From: Desulfobacteraceae bacterium
Lineage (GTDB): Bacteria; Desulfobacterota; Desulfobacteria; Desulfobacterales; Desulfosarcinaceae
Length of the DNA stretch: 56,558 nt
Direction: 5' to 3'
Assembly (NCBI GenBank): GCA_003599575.1
Contig: QZKV01000032.1
Span: forward strand, 1 to 56,558
A program made the translations under genes and the position numbers. This document shows, piece by piece, positions 15,957 through 30,775 of this stretch. Position 1 is the first letter of the stretch. Every line of letters begins with the position of its first letter. The notes beneath the pieces are model-generated. The model had not been told where the DNA came from. It did no database searches and worked only from the letters and a program-made list of their open reading frames with translations.

Positions 15957-17246
15957 TCAAAACCGGTCCATCCGTTTGCCGGGGATCCCCTTGTGCACCA
16001 GATAGGCCAGCACCAGGCAGAAGAGGTTGGCCGCCAGGCAAACCATGAAAGCACGCTCGAAACCGGCAAGGCTATAGAGCCCGCCGGTTTCGCCGGCCTG
16101 GTCGAGAATGATGCCGGTGACGACCTGGAATGCGGCGACCCCCAAAAAGGGCGCGGGATTCATCAGCCCCAAGGTGAGTCCCAAAATGGATGGATCGGTG
16201 GCCTCTTTCACGATCGACCAGAAGATACTCAGAAAGCCGCCTGCGCAAACCCCCATGGCCAACTGCACCAGAGCCAGTCCGGTGGCCCCCAGCGGGGCAT
16301 GCAAAAAAATGAGGGCGGCCCAGGTGAGATTGAGGCCTGCCACAATTCCGATGAGGGTGCGGTACTTGTTCATGCTGATGCGGCCGCTCAGCCATCCGAA
16401 AAGGGGCGAACCTATAATGACGCCGATCGGAATCAGCATGTTCAGCTTGCTGGCAAGCATGCGTTCGATTCCCAGGGCGCTCATCAGAAAGGGGGTGGCC
16501 CACAGGCCCTGCAGGGTCAGCATCGTTCCGTATACGCCGAAGAAGATCAGCCCGCAGAGCCAAAAGGTCCAGGAAGAAAGGACCCGCAGGATATCGGAGC
16601 CCAAACCGCCGTGGGACGCGGCGCCACCTGTGGGCCCAGGCGTCCGGACCGGCTGAAGGGCGTGGTGGTCGCGCGTCCCGAACAACGTACACAGGGAAAG
16701 GGCCAGAGTGACCGCACCGATCAGGTGAAATGTAGGACGCCATCCCCACGTCCCGGCCGCCCAGGCCAGCGGCGTGGTGGCAATGACAGCCCCCAGGTTG
16801 CCGATGGACATGAGCAGGCCCAGCATGCCGGCAAATTCCCGCGTGCTGAACCAGAGCGCCAGGGCTTTCAGGGCCGGCACGTAAACCCCGCCGACACCGA
16901 TGCCGATCAACGCCCGGCCGGCCGAGGCCCAGGCGATAGTCGGCGCCAAACCGAAAAGAAAGCACCCGGCGGCTGCGATGATCGACGAGAAACCGATCAA
17001 GCGCCGGGGACCCAGGCGATCTGTAAAGTATCCGACAAGGGGTTGTTCGAAAGCATACAGGTAAAAGTACATGGAGGACATGAAGCCGAGAGCTGTGGCA
17101 TTGGTCCGGAAAGCGGCCGCCAGGTCATCGACGATCACCGACGTGGAGACGCGATGAAAATAGACCAGGAAGTAAACCAGGCTGATGGCCCCGAAAACCA
17201 CCCAACGGTGCGAATCGCGATTGGCGGATTCAGGTTTGTAATCCAT
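15957..17246 (-). CDS. Major facilitator superfamily transporter
   Basis: The protein has 429 residues and twelve predicted membrane helices. The MFS signature between helices 2 and 3 is G-Y-F-T-D-R-L-G-P-R-R, and the N-terminal helix has Y-F-H-R-V-S, as in the organic-anion and oxalate/formate-type groups. It probably carries a small organic anion across the inner membrane; the substrate is unknown. It is convergent with the SDR gene (25 bases between stops), so it is not part of that operon but may serve related chemistry. ATG 17246 has a modest GGAGGG some 14 bases upstream. Confidence 0.85.
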   Translation of the reverse strand: MDYKPESANRDSHRWVVFGAISLVYFLVYFHRVSTSVIVDDLAAAFRTNATALGFMSSMYFYLYAFEQPLVGYFTDRLGPRRLIGFSSIIAAAGCFLFGLAPTIAWASAGRALIGIGVGGVYVPALKALALWFSTREFAGMLGLLMSIGNLGAVIATTPLAWAAGTWGWRPTFHLIGAVTLALSLCTLFGTRDHHALQPVRTPGPTGGAASHGGLGSDILRVLSSWTFWLCGLIFFGVYGTMLTLQGLWATPFLMSALGIERMLASKLNMLIPIGVIIGSPLFGWLSGRISMNKYRTLIGIVAGLNLTWAALIFLHAPLGATGLALVQLAMGVCAGGFLSIFWSIVKEATDPSILGLTLGLMNPAPFLGVAAFQVVTGIILDQAGETGGLYSLAGFERAFMVCLAANLFCLVLAYLVHKGIPGKRMDRF

Positions 17247-17946
17247 AAGCTACGAAGCCCTCCGCGTTTTCCAAAAGCCGCAGGTTCATGGGGGATGCCG
17301 ATGCGCTTGCCCGTGGTCAGCGTTCAGTGGCGGTACCCCCGCCCGCGGCGCGCTGGACAATTGGGTCCATCAAATCCTCATGACTTTCCTGCATTAGCGC
17401 TCCAGACAAATTGTTATTGGTAGGTTTATATTGAAGGACTCTTGCGAGGTATCGAATGGCGGCATCCCAATCGACGAGCCAATCGGGAGCAATGTATTGA
17501 GACACCGCGATGGACTTTTTCCCCAAAATAGCCGCTTCCCGCGCGGCGGCGACGGTACCTGATTGATAAACGTCCGAGCCCAGATTCGCGCCCTGATTGA
17601 TGCCGGCCAGGACCCAGTCGGCATCCGGTGCAATCTCTTTCAGGGCCAGGCGGGTGCAATCGGCCAGCGCCCCGCTCTCTGTAAATCAACCCGCAGTCTG
17701 AAAGCAACCGTGAAGCCATCGCCTTGTAAAAACCAATAGGGAATTATCGGCTTTATTTTTCGCAGGGCCGGATTGTTCTGGTAAAATATTCCCGCACCTT
17801 TGCACCCTGGGATTGCTCAAGGCGCCCTATGAATGGACCAGCGCCTGTTCTTGTATATCCTGATAAATGCTGGCAGTGTGGCACCTGGCGACTGATTGCC
17901 TTAAGAGCAAAATTTTTTACCCAATGATCGACCGGAGTTATTTTTG
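17247..17946. other. Region between two MFS genes holding only the surE remnant
   Basis: Apart from the surE fragment, the flanking bases 17247-17393 and 17689-17946 show no credible gene. Divergent promoters for the two MFS genes must lie here. The site ggag before ATG 17947 is visible. Neither an insertion sequence nor terminal repeats were found that would explain the surE truncation. Confidence 0.4.
17394..17685 (-). pseudogene. surE: surE (5'/3'-nucleotidase) remnant
   Basis: The minus strand reads as the middle of a SurE protein. An A-D-C-T-R-L-A-L segment is followed by V-L-A-G-I-N-Q-G-A-N-L-G-S-D-V-Y-Q-S-G-T-V-A-A, then A-I-L-G-K-K-S-I-A-V-S. Just upstream of it is an in-frame TGA (17686-17688), and the family's N-terminal N-D-D-G metal motif is absent. 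After residue 80 or so the reading frame changes near 17440, because the expected F-N-I-N-L-P appears in the other frame, which stops at 17394. The last third of SurE is missing. It is a decayed fragment without likely function. Confidence 0.85.
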
Positions 17947-19209
17947 ATGGAAGCATCGCAAGTGGAAGCCTCCGTGGTAATCGAATGGAAGCGGACACTT
18001 TACATCATGGTATTCGCACAGATGATCTCAGTAATTGGTTTTTCCTGTGTTTTTCCCTTTCTGCCGCTTTATGTCAAATCCTTGGGAACGGTTACCTCAT
18101 TGAGCGTGGAGGTTTGCATTGGTCTCGTGTACTCCGGTCAGGCCTTTACAATGGTGATAGCCTCACCGATTTGGGGCTGGCTTTCCGACCGCCGGGGGCG
18201 CAAGCTGATGGTCCAGCGGGCCATGCTGGGCGGCGCTGTCATTGTGGAAATGATGGCCTTTGCCGCCTCCGCCGAGCAACTGGTAGCATTGCGAGCCGTT
18301 CAAGGGATGGTCTCCGGTGTCATTGGTGCTGCCAATGCCCTGGTGGCTGCCAGCGTGCCGCGTGAGCATGTTGGCTTTGCCATGGGGCTCTTGCAGGTTG
18401 GCATGGGCGTGGGCTTGGGGCTGGGGCCTGTTATCGGCGGGACTGTGGCGGATGCATTCGGCTACCGTGCCGTATTCCATGTCACCGCCGGACTTCTATC
18501 CATCGCATTCGTGGTCGTTTTTTGGGGCGTCGAAGAGAGATTTGTGAAGCCGCAGACCGGCAGGAAGCGAAGTGGGTTCTTTAGCGGATGGGGCCGGGTG
18601 TTATCGGCGCCGGGTGTCCTGGTGGTTTTTTGTCTGCGATTTCTAAACTCAATGGGACGGATGATATTCATGCCCATACTGCCCATGTTCATTCTCCCAC
18701 TGATCGACAAACTTCAGGGAGGCAACGGTTTGACCGGTATTGTCATCGGTATCTCATCTGCGGCAACGGCCATATTCGCCGTCTTTTTAGGGCGCCTGGG
18801 GGATCGAACCGGACATCGCCGCACCCTCATAATCTGCCTTTTATGCTGTTTTGTCTCTTTTGTGCTGCAGAGCCAGGTGGTCAATTACCGGCAGTTACTT
18901 GTGCTGCAAATAATTTACGGCATCGCTCTGGGGGGCATTATCCCAGGCATCAGCGCACTGCTCGCCTGTACTACCACGCAAGGAGATGAGGGCTCTGTCT
19001 ATGGCCTGGATAATTCCATTAATGCCGCGGGGCGGACCATAGCGCCCCTGATAGGCGTGGGCATTTCAGTCTGGTTTGGATTGCGGGCCGTTTTCAACGC
19101 CGCGGGATTGCTCTACCTCCTTGCAGCTTTGTTCGCCTTGATTGCTTTAAGGGGTGTAGATGATAACAAGGCGTGCAAGACGATACGCGGTCCAGGCCAC
19201 ATCACCTGA
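17947..19209 (+). CDS. MFS transporter, drug:H+ antiporter-1 type
   Basis: The protein has 420 residues and twelve predicted helices. It has the loop 2-3 motif G-W-L-S-D-R-R-G-R-K, and helix 5 carries the antiporter motif C pattern G-V-G-L-G-L-G-P-V-I-G-G. A second G-R-L-G-D-R-T-G-H-R-R motif follows helix 8. Helix 5's motif C is typical of proton-coupled efflux pumps, so export is more likely than import. A TTG lies directly before the ATG, but ATG 17947 with cggag about ten bases upstream is taken as the start. It stands alone with no adjacent regulator on the same strand. Confidence 0.87.
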   Translation: MEASQVEASVVIEWKRTLYIMVFAQMISVIGFSCVFPFLPLYVKSLGTVTSLSVEVCIGLVYSGQAFTMVIASPIWGWLSDRRGRKLMVQRAMLGGAVIVEMMAFAASAEQLVALRAVQGMVSGVIGAANALVAASVPREHVGFAMGLLQVGMGVGLGLGPVIGGTVADAFGYRAVFHVTAGLLSIAFVVVFWGVEERFVKPQTGRKRSGFFSGWGRVLSAPGVLVVFCLRFLNSMGRMIFMPILPMFILPLIDKLQGGNGLTGIVIGISSAATAIFAVFLGRLGDRTGHRRTLIICLLCCFVSFVLQSQVVNYRQLLVLQIIYGIALGGIIPGISALLACTTTQGDEGSVYGLDNSINAAGRTIAPLIGVGISVWFGLRAVFNAAGLLYLLAALFALIALRGVDDNKACKTIRGPGHIT

Positions 19210-19550
19210 AGATGTGTTTACATACCGCAGACAGAAGAAAGGATCAGGGTTAAGGGACGTCCATAAAAAAATAAATTAGCTTTTCAGGTGCCGTGACCAA
19301 CGGCGAGATTTCAATCTTCTTTCGGTATGGCATCGAAACCTGCTTTACAGGCTCGGTATTTCAGGCCGTGCGACAGATTCATTCTCTGGGGCGGGTTTGT
19401 GGGAAAGGCGCGGACGCCCATTGCTGCAGATGAACTTCATTTTTCATGAAGGTCGTTGAGCATGGTTTCGATTACCCTCATAAGAGGCCTGATTTTGTCC
19501 GGCATACATCAAAGATTGCTCCCGCATTGATTGCTGGAGTACTCTGATAT
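19210..19550. other. Intergenic region between convergent MFS and sugar dehydrogenase genes
   Basis: A short A-rich stretch (taaaaaaataaattag near 19262) follows the MFS gene. On the minus strand a 22-codon frame (19437-19505) has plausible protein-like composition, but it is too short to be supported. Nothing else was recognised. Confidence 0.35.
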
Positions 19551-20696
19551 TTATTTTATGGCGCTGATGCGCCAGACCTTGCCGTCACCCTCGTCGGTCA
19601 AAACGTAAATCGAGCCGTCCGGGGCCGTGGCCACGTCGCGAATGCGCGCCGACAAGGGCAGACGATCTTCTTCTTTGACTTTGGTGCCGTCAAAAACCAG
19701 GCGGACGACCCCTTTCGATGACAATCCGCCGATGAGGGCATTGTGTTTCCAGTCAGGGAACATGTCGCCTTCATAGAAGTTCAGACCGGAAGGAGAGATG
19801 ACCGGATTCCAATGGGTGGCGGCATCCGCGAACTCCGGCCGGGTTGGCGGGTCCGGAATTTTGCCACCGTCGTAATGATCGCCCCAGCTGACCACCGGCC
19901 AGCCATAGTTGGCGCCCTTTTCAATTTTGTTCAGCTCATCGCCGCCCATGGGCCCCATTTCCACCACCCAGAGCGCGCCCGTCTCCGGCTGAAACGCCAT
20001 GGCTTCGATATTGCGGTGGCCGTACGACCAGATCTCGTCCGCTGAATTTTCCTGACCGGCAAAGGGATTGTCTTTCGGCACGCTGCCGTCGGGATGTATG
20101 CGGATCACCTTGCCGAGATGGCTGGACAGGTCCTGCGCCGGATCGAACTGAAACCTTTCACCCAGCGCAAAAAACAGGTATTGGCCGTCCGGAGAGAATT
20201 CAATGCGGTTGCCGAAATGTTTGGACCCGTCAACAGTTGGCTTCTGAACAAAAATATCTTTGAAATTTTCGATGCGGCTGTCGACGAGTTTGCCGCGGCC
20301 CAGCGCGGTCGTCGCTTTGCCGCCTTCAGCGGGCTTGGCATAGGACAGATAGATATATTTGTTTGCTTCGAAATTCGGATCGAGCGCTACATCCATCAGC
20401 CCGCCCTGGCCGCGCGCCCAAACTTCCGGGACGCCTTTTAAAGGCTTGGACAAAGATTTGTCGCGATCCAGAATATACAGCCGGCCGGTATTGCGTTCTG
20501 TGATCAGCAGGCGGCCGTCCGGAAGAAACGCCATGCCCCAGGGATGGTTCAATCCGCCGATCAGATTTTCGATCTTTACCTGGGTGCCTTTCTTGGTCCG
20601 CACGGTTTCCGCTTGCGCCAATACCGCCGCGGGCGAGATGCATATCAGTAATGCCAGGGTCCCCAAGGCAACTGTTACGTGTTTTGGTTTTTTCAT
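19551..20696 (-). CDS. PQQ-dependent sugar dehydrogenase (soluble aldose dehydrogenase family), exported
   Basis: The protein has 381 residues with a signal peptide (M-K-K-P-K-H-V, hydrophobic core, expected cleavage after V-L-A-Q-A). The mature part is a six-bladed propeller of the glucose/sorbosone dehydrogenase family: G-L-N-H-P-W-G-M-A-F-L-P-D-G near the start, several F-x-P-D-G-x-L repeats, and W-V-V-E-M-G-P. Its histidine near the start is the catalytic base position of the family. It would oxidise sugars in the periplasm with PQQ. No PQQ-synthesis gene is nearby. The start at 20696 has aaggag six bases upstream; the frame continues upstream to 20738. Confidence 0.88.
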   Translation of the reverse strand: MKKPKHVTVALGTLALLICISPAAVLAQAETVRTKKGTQVKIENLIGGLNHPWGMAFLPDGRLLITERNTGRLYILDRDKSLSKPLKGVPEVWARGQGGLMDVALDPNFEANKYIYLSYAKPAEGGKATTALGRGKLVDSRIENFKDIFVQKPTVDGSKHFGNRIEFSPDGQYLFFALGERFQFDPAQDLSSHLGKVIRIHPDGSVPKDNPFAGQENSADEIWSYGHRNIEAMAFQPETGALWVVEMGPMGGDELNKIEKGANYGWPVVSWGDHYDGGKIPDPPTRPEFADAATHWNPVISPSGLNFYEGDMFPDWKHNALIGGLSSKGVVRLVFDGTKVKEEDRLPLSARIRDVATAPDGSIYVLTDEGDGKVWRISAIK

Positions 20697-21175
20697 ATCA
20701 ATCTCCTTGCACTTATGGCTTATCCATCCCCCCGGCAATCGTTCGGCAGATGTGCCGGGATGTTTTCACCGGGACCTTCCTTGGCGCTGCTGATTTTTTC
20801 CGGATTCAGAAACGATACGAACTGTACTATGACCGGATATGAGATGATGTGGGTATTTAATGGGATTTTTGGATATCTGCAGCAGGCATATGGATGCCGG
20901 CGGGTATGTAGTCACCGTTCCAAGCGAAATTCACCCCGACCAAAATATACAGGGATGGGCGAATTCGATCTGTCGTTGATAATCCCTTCATTGGGTGGTC
21001 AGAAAGGTGTTTCCATTAAAGCTGTTTCCGATCCCACGGTAATCCCACATGACCGTATCGCGGACGGCCGCGAAGATTTGATTGGAACGCGATTCAGGAC
21101 CCGATCGGCCATGCGCTTTTTCGCGGGCTTGTTCCAGGTTATTGCATCGGGTCAGCGCGGTGATATATTCTGCCC
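20697..21175. other. Divergent intergenic region between sugar dehydrogenase and dioxygenase-like genes
   Basis: This 479-base stretch has only spurious frames. It should carry promoters in both directions. A candidate promoter for the dioxygenase-like gene lies at 21142-21169. Confidence 0.45.
21142..21169 (+). promoter_or_regulatory. Candidate sigma-70 promoter for a (near-)leaderless transcript
   Basis: TTGCAT (21142-21147) and TATATT (21164-21169) are separated by 16 bases. The -10 ends six bases before the ATG at 21176, so transcription would begin at or beside the start codon. No Shine-Dalgarno site is present, which agrees with leaderless translation. The prediction rests on sequence alone. 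Confidence 0.4.
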
Positions 21176-21643
21176 ATGCATCCAGTGAAAACATGCTTTG
21201 CCGCCCTGATCGGCGTCTTCCTCCCGCTGGTGATGTTCACGGTTCCGGTTCATGCACAAGGCTGCAAGCCGACGCAACCCGACATGCTCGGACCTTTTTA
21301 CAAGCCCAATGCGCCTGTGCGTTCGAGCGTCGGGGAAGGATATGTGTTGCAAGGTTCGGTCAGATCGGCTCCGGCGTGCACGCCCGTGGCCAAGGCGAGG
21401 ATAGAATTGTGGCTCACCGGACCCGACGGGGAATACGACGATGCGCACCGTGCAACGGTATTTGCGGATGCTGCCGGCGCTTATCATTTTACGAGCAATC
21501 TTCCGCAATCCTATTTCCGGCGGCCGCCCCATATTCATATCAAGGTATCGGCTGAAAATTTCAAAACACTCGTCACCCAACACTATCCGCAGCCGGGCAA
21601 AACCTCCGCCGACTTCGATCTGGTTCTCAGTCCCGTGCGCTGA
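21176..21643 (+). CDS. Exported intradiol ring-cleavage dioxygenase-like protein
   Basis: The protein has 155 residues. An export signal occupies the first 28 or so, ending at V-H-A-Q. The rest is an intradiol dioxygenase-type beta sandwich, with M-L-G-P-F-Y, the tyrosine in G-P-D-G-E-Y, a second tyrosine in Q-S-Y-F-R-R-P, and H-I-H. These match the two tyrosine and two histidine iron ligands of the family. It is short, lacking the helical N-terminal dimerisation part of catechol dioxygenases. Secreted members of this group may act on substituted aromatics, but function is not settled. Use of oxygen is implied if active. Confidence 0.75.
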   Translation: MHPVKTCFAALIGVFLPLVMFTVPVHAQGCKPTQPDMLGPFYKPNAPVRSSVGEGYVLQGSVRSAPACTPVAKARIELWLTGPDGEYDDAHRATVFADAAGAYHFTSNLPQSYFRRPPHIHIKVSAENFKTLVTQHYPQPGKTSADFDLVLSPVR

Positions 21644-22008
21644 TCTTTTGGAATGCAGCGCTCTGCGTTCTTGCAATCTACGCGGATTCAGGGTAAACAA
21701 GGACCGTATCGTTCCTTTTCCGTCTGCCTTCCTTTGACCCCGTTGCACATGACTATTTTTCGCCGGCAGATTCGCCGTATGCGAACCTCGCAGCTATTGT
21801 GCTCCCAACGAATTCCGGCTGCTCCATCGACGGAGGGCACGGGAGCAGGAAGAACAGCGCCCATTGCATGAAAGCAGCGCCTCAAGGCACTGGCGCAGAA
21901 AGGACCGCTCTGATTCGGGAGCGCGTCGAGCGGCCCATATAGATGGATGGCCGCTTTAGCGGCCGACCGAAGCTGCGACCGTTTTATGGAATTGAAGGTG
22001 AAGGAGCA
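21644..22008. other. Intergenic region upstream of the large hybrid kinases
   Basis: Several short frames overlap here in both directions, none with a ribosome site or recognisable product. The region presumably carries the promoter of the two-kinase operon. The site gaaggagc before ATG 22009 is clear. Confidence 0.4.
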
Positions 22009-25000
22009 ATGAAGGCCAAAAATCAATCGAGTGGGAAGTTACAGTCACTGCGCGAAAAGGCCGAAAAAATAGTCAAACAGCGCGTGGGGGCATTGCCCCC
22101 TTCAGGCGAAATGGATTCCGCTCGCGTGTCCCACGAGTTGGAAATCCGAAAGGTGGAGCTGGAGCTGCAAAATGAGAAGCTGCGGCGCACTCATCCGGGT
22201 TTGCCGATCTGGATCAAAGCCTGCTTTGCAGCCATTTTCGCAATCATCATCGTATTCGCCGCAATCTTCTATTTTTCTCAGAGAAATGCGATGCAAAACC
22301 AGGCTGAAGAAAGCCTGGCCTCGATTGCGCGGCTCAAGGTGGATCAAATCGCCGCCTGGCGCGAGCACCAGTTGCAAGAGGCGGCCGAGATCATGGGCCG
22401 GCCGTATCTCAGGCAGCAGCTTTCGCTTTGGCTTCTCGATCCGCAAGAAAACGAACGCAAGGCAATGCTGTCCGAGTTTCAGGTCATTCAACAGAAAGAA
22501 AAGTTCATCAATATCCTGATCGCGGACGGCAACGGCGAAATACGCTTGAGCCTGTCGGGCTCTTTTGAAACTTCAGATGTTCTCAAACCGGCCCTGAAGG
22601 CTGCCCTTCAGGATCGCCGGCCGATCATGACCGACCTGCATTCCGATATCCTGTACCAGGAGCCGCATATCAACCTTATCACGCCGATCTTTGCGGGCGA
22701 TACGCAAAATCAGCCGATCGGCGCGGTCGTTTTGATGATCGATCCCACCCGCTTTCTCTACCCCTTGATCCAATCCTGGCCGGTTGCAAGCAAGAGCGCC
22801 GAAACGCTGCTGGTCCGGCGCGACGGGGATGATGTGCTCTACCTGAACACGCTGCGCCATCAGTCCGGTACGGCCTTGAAATTGCGTATACCCCTGAGCC
22901 GCTCCGACCTGCCTGCGGCGAGGGCCATCCATGGACGGCAAGGCGTCGCCCTGGGCAGAGATTACCGGGGTGTGCAGGTTGTCTCGGTACTGCTTCCCGT
23001 CCCCGATTCGTCCTGGTTCATGGTGGCCAAAGTGGATCTTGACGAAGTTTTGGCGCCGTGGCGCTCCCGCGTCGGACTTCTACTGGCGCTGTTTGTGTCC
23101 GCCCTGGGCATGCTGGGCTTGTTGGCGCTCTTTGCCGGTCAGCACAAGCAGAAACAATACTACCTTGCGCTTTACCGCTCCGAGGCCGAATTGCGCGCGG
23201 CCTTGGAGCGGCACAGCGTCACCCTGAAATCCATAGGTGACGGCGTCATCGTCGCCGATGCGCAAGGACGCGTGGAGCTGCTGAATGCGGTGGCCGAGAA
23301 ACTCACCGGCTGGAGCGATGCGCAGGCGCGCGGGAGGCCCTTGGAGGAAGTCTTTCACATCATCAACGAGCACACGCGGGCGCCGGTCGAAAGCCCCGTG
23401 GCCAAAGTGATGCGCGAAGGTGTGGTGGCAGGCCTGGCCAACCACACGCTGCTTATAGACCGCAACGGCATCGAGCGGCCGATCGCCGACAGCGGTGCGC
23501 CCATTCGCAATCAAAAGAATGAGATCACCGGTGTGGTCCTGGTGTTTCGCGATCAAAGCGAAGAACAGGCCTTCCAGAGAAAGATCCAGGAGGGCGATCT
23601 GCAGAAGCGGCTCGCCCTGGAAGCATCCGGCCTTGGCACGTGGCGGCATGAGGTAGCCGCTCACACGATTGCCCTGGATGCCCGGGCGCAAAGTTGTTAC
23701 GGTTTTAATAAAAACGTCGTTGCTTTGTCCGAACTGATCGAAAGGGTCCACCCGGACGATGTGGAGCGGCTGAAGGAGGAAATCAGCTCGGCGGCAGAGC
23801 CGGGCAGAAGCCGCAAGCGGTATGCGACCGAGTACCGGGTGATACATCCCGGCAAAAGGATTCGCTGGCTTGCCGTAACTGTCCAGGTTCAATTGTCCGG
23901 AACGGCAGCTGAGCTGAAGCCCGTTTCCATCCACGGCACGGTCCAGGACATCACCGAACGCAAGCAGGCCGAGCAGGCCCTGCAGGACAGCGAACGACGC
24001 TATCGCTATCTGTTTGAATCCATGGAGGCTTTTGCCCTGCTGGAACCGGTTGCGGATGCGGAGGGAATTCCCTCCGATTTTCGCTTTATCGAAGTGAATC
24101 CAGCGGGCGCGCGCCTCCGGGGCCTGCCCGCTGAAGCGATCAAGGGAAGGACGGTCCTGGAACTGTTTCCCCGCATCGACCGGTACTGGATAGAGGCGTA
24201 CGGCAGAGTGGTGCGAACGGAACACCCCGAAAAATTCGAGCGGCTGAACCAGGTGAACGGCCGCTGGTATCGAACCTACGCGTACTGCCCTGAAAGCGGA
24301 AAAGTCGCCTCGCTCATCATCGATATAACCGACCGGATCGAGGCTGAGCAGAAACTGCAGGAGCTTACCGAAGCCCTCGAGCAGCGGGTGGTCGAGCGCA
24401 CGGAACTGGCTGAAGCCCGCGCAAAACAGCTCCAGGTTCTGGCGGTGGAGCTGATAGAGGCCGAAGAGCGCGAGCGCCGCCGGGTTGCCCAGCTTTTGCA
24501 TGAAGATTTGCAGCAGATCCTGGCCGCTGCACGCTTTCAACTGCAAACCTGCTGCTCGCAGATGCCTTCGCTTCCAGCCCTTGTGGATGTCGAGCGGCTG
24601 TTGAAGGAATCCATAGACAAGTCGCGGAAACTGTCGCATGAACTCAGTCCGCCGGTGCTGCAGCACGCGGGCCTGGTCAGCGCCCTTAAGTGGCTGGCCC
24701 GGCAAATGGGAGAACAGTTCGGACTGCAGGTAGAGCTGGAGATTGCGGCGGACGAGCGGTTTGAGTGCGCCCCGCTGAAAGTCTTCATGTTCCGCGCGGT
24801 GCAGGAGCTTTTGTTCAATATCTTTAAACATGCGGCTGTGAAAAAGGCCGTTGTCGCTCTGTCCGAGTCCGACGGAGATCTCGTTATCGCCGTACAAGAT
24901 GAAGGCAAGGGGTTCAATCCGGATATCCTGAAAGCGACCTCCAATACCGGCCTCGGCTTGCTCAGCCTGCGGGAAAGAGCCAGCCATATGGGAGGGAAGT

Positions 25001-25525
25001 TGCTGATCGAAAGCGCCCCCGAACAAGGCAGCCGATTCATCCTGAGAATCCCAAGCCGCCTGGCCGATGATGTGCAACAGCTTTCGCCGGCTGTCGAGCA
25101 GCCGCCCTGCGACCAGGAAGTTCGCTTGTCGCCTGCCGGCACCTTTGAAATAAGCATTTTGTTCGCCGATGATCACAAGGTACTGCGTCAGGGCCTGATC
25201 AAGTTGATGGAAAACCAGCCGGACATCCGGGTGGTGGGTGAGGCGGCCAACGGAAGGGAGGCTCTTGAGCAGGCGGTCCTGCTTCGGCCGGACGTGGTGG
25301 TGATGGATATATCCATGCCGGAGATGGACGGAATAGAGGCCACCCGCCGGATTAAAGATGAACTTCCTCAGATCCGTGTGATTGGCTTGTCGATGTTCGA
25401 GGATGACCACCTTTTTCGGGCCATGCGCGAGGCAGGCGCAGAAGCTGTGATCAGCAAAACGGCCTCTTCGGCCGAACTGCTTAAAACCATCTATGCGTTT
25501 GCTGCAGGTACGGGAGTTCCCCAGA

Positions 25526-25533
<8 letters not shown>
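22009..25533 (+). CDS. Membrane hybrid sensor histidine kinase (cache-PAS-PAS-PAS-HisKA_3-HATPase-receiver)
   Basis: The protein has 1174 residues. Two membrane helices (about 67-88 and 354-378) flank a periplasmic sensor region. PAS domains follow at about 398-510, 534-655 and 664-780. The HisKA_3 domain has its acceptor at H831 ([11 protein letters not shown]). HATPase boxes include [19 protein letters not shown] and [10 protein letters not shown]. The C-terminal receiver (1048-1165) has acceptor D1100 and S-K-T. There is no DNA-binding output, so the signal must pass to another protein. ATG 22009 with aaggag is preferred over 21943. Its last eight bases overlap the next kinase gene. Confidence 0.92.
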
Positions 25534-30616
<5,083 letters not shown>

Positions 30617-30775
30617 TGTCGCGTGCCGGCGCATCATCGCCCCTGCCGGCGAAATACGCCACTTGGCTGGTGAACAACATGGGACTTTGCCAATCCGGCC
30701 AAGAAGAGGTAGCAATAAGTCGTCGACAAGATGAATTTGTGAGATGCCCATCAATCGCAAACCCGCCCCAAAGGC

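Noticed and set aside
15861..17423. Long plus-strand frame of 520 codons opposite the MFS gene
   Set aside because: It is the antisense shadow of a clear MFS transporter; its sequence is low-complexity, rich in glycine, glutamine and charged residues.
19437..19505. 22-codon minus-strand frame with protein-like sequence
   Set aside because: Too short, no ribosome site; could be a gene remnant but not supportable.
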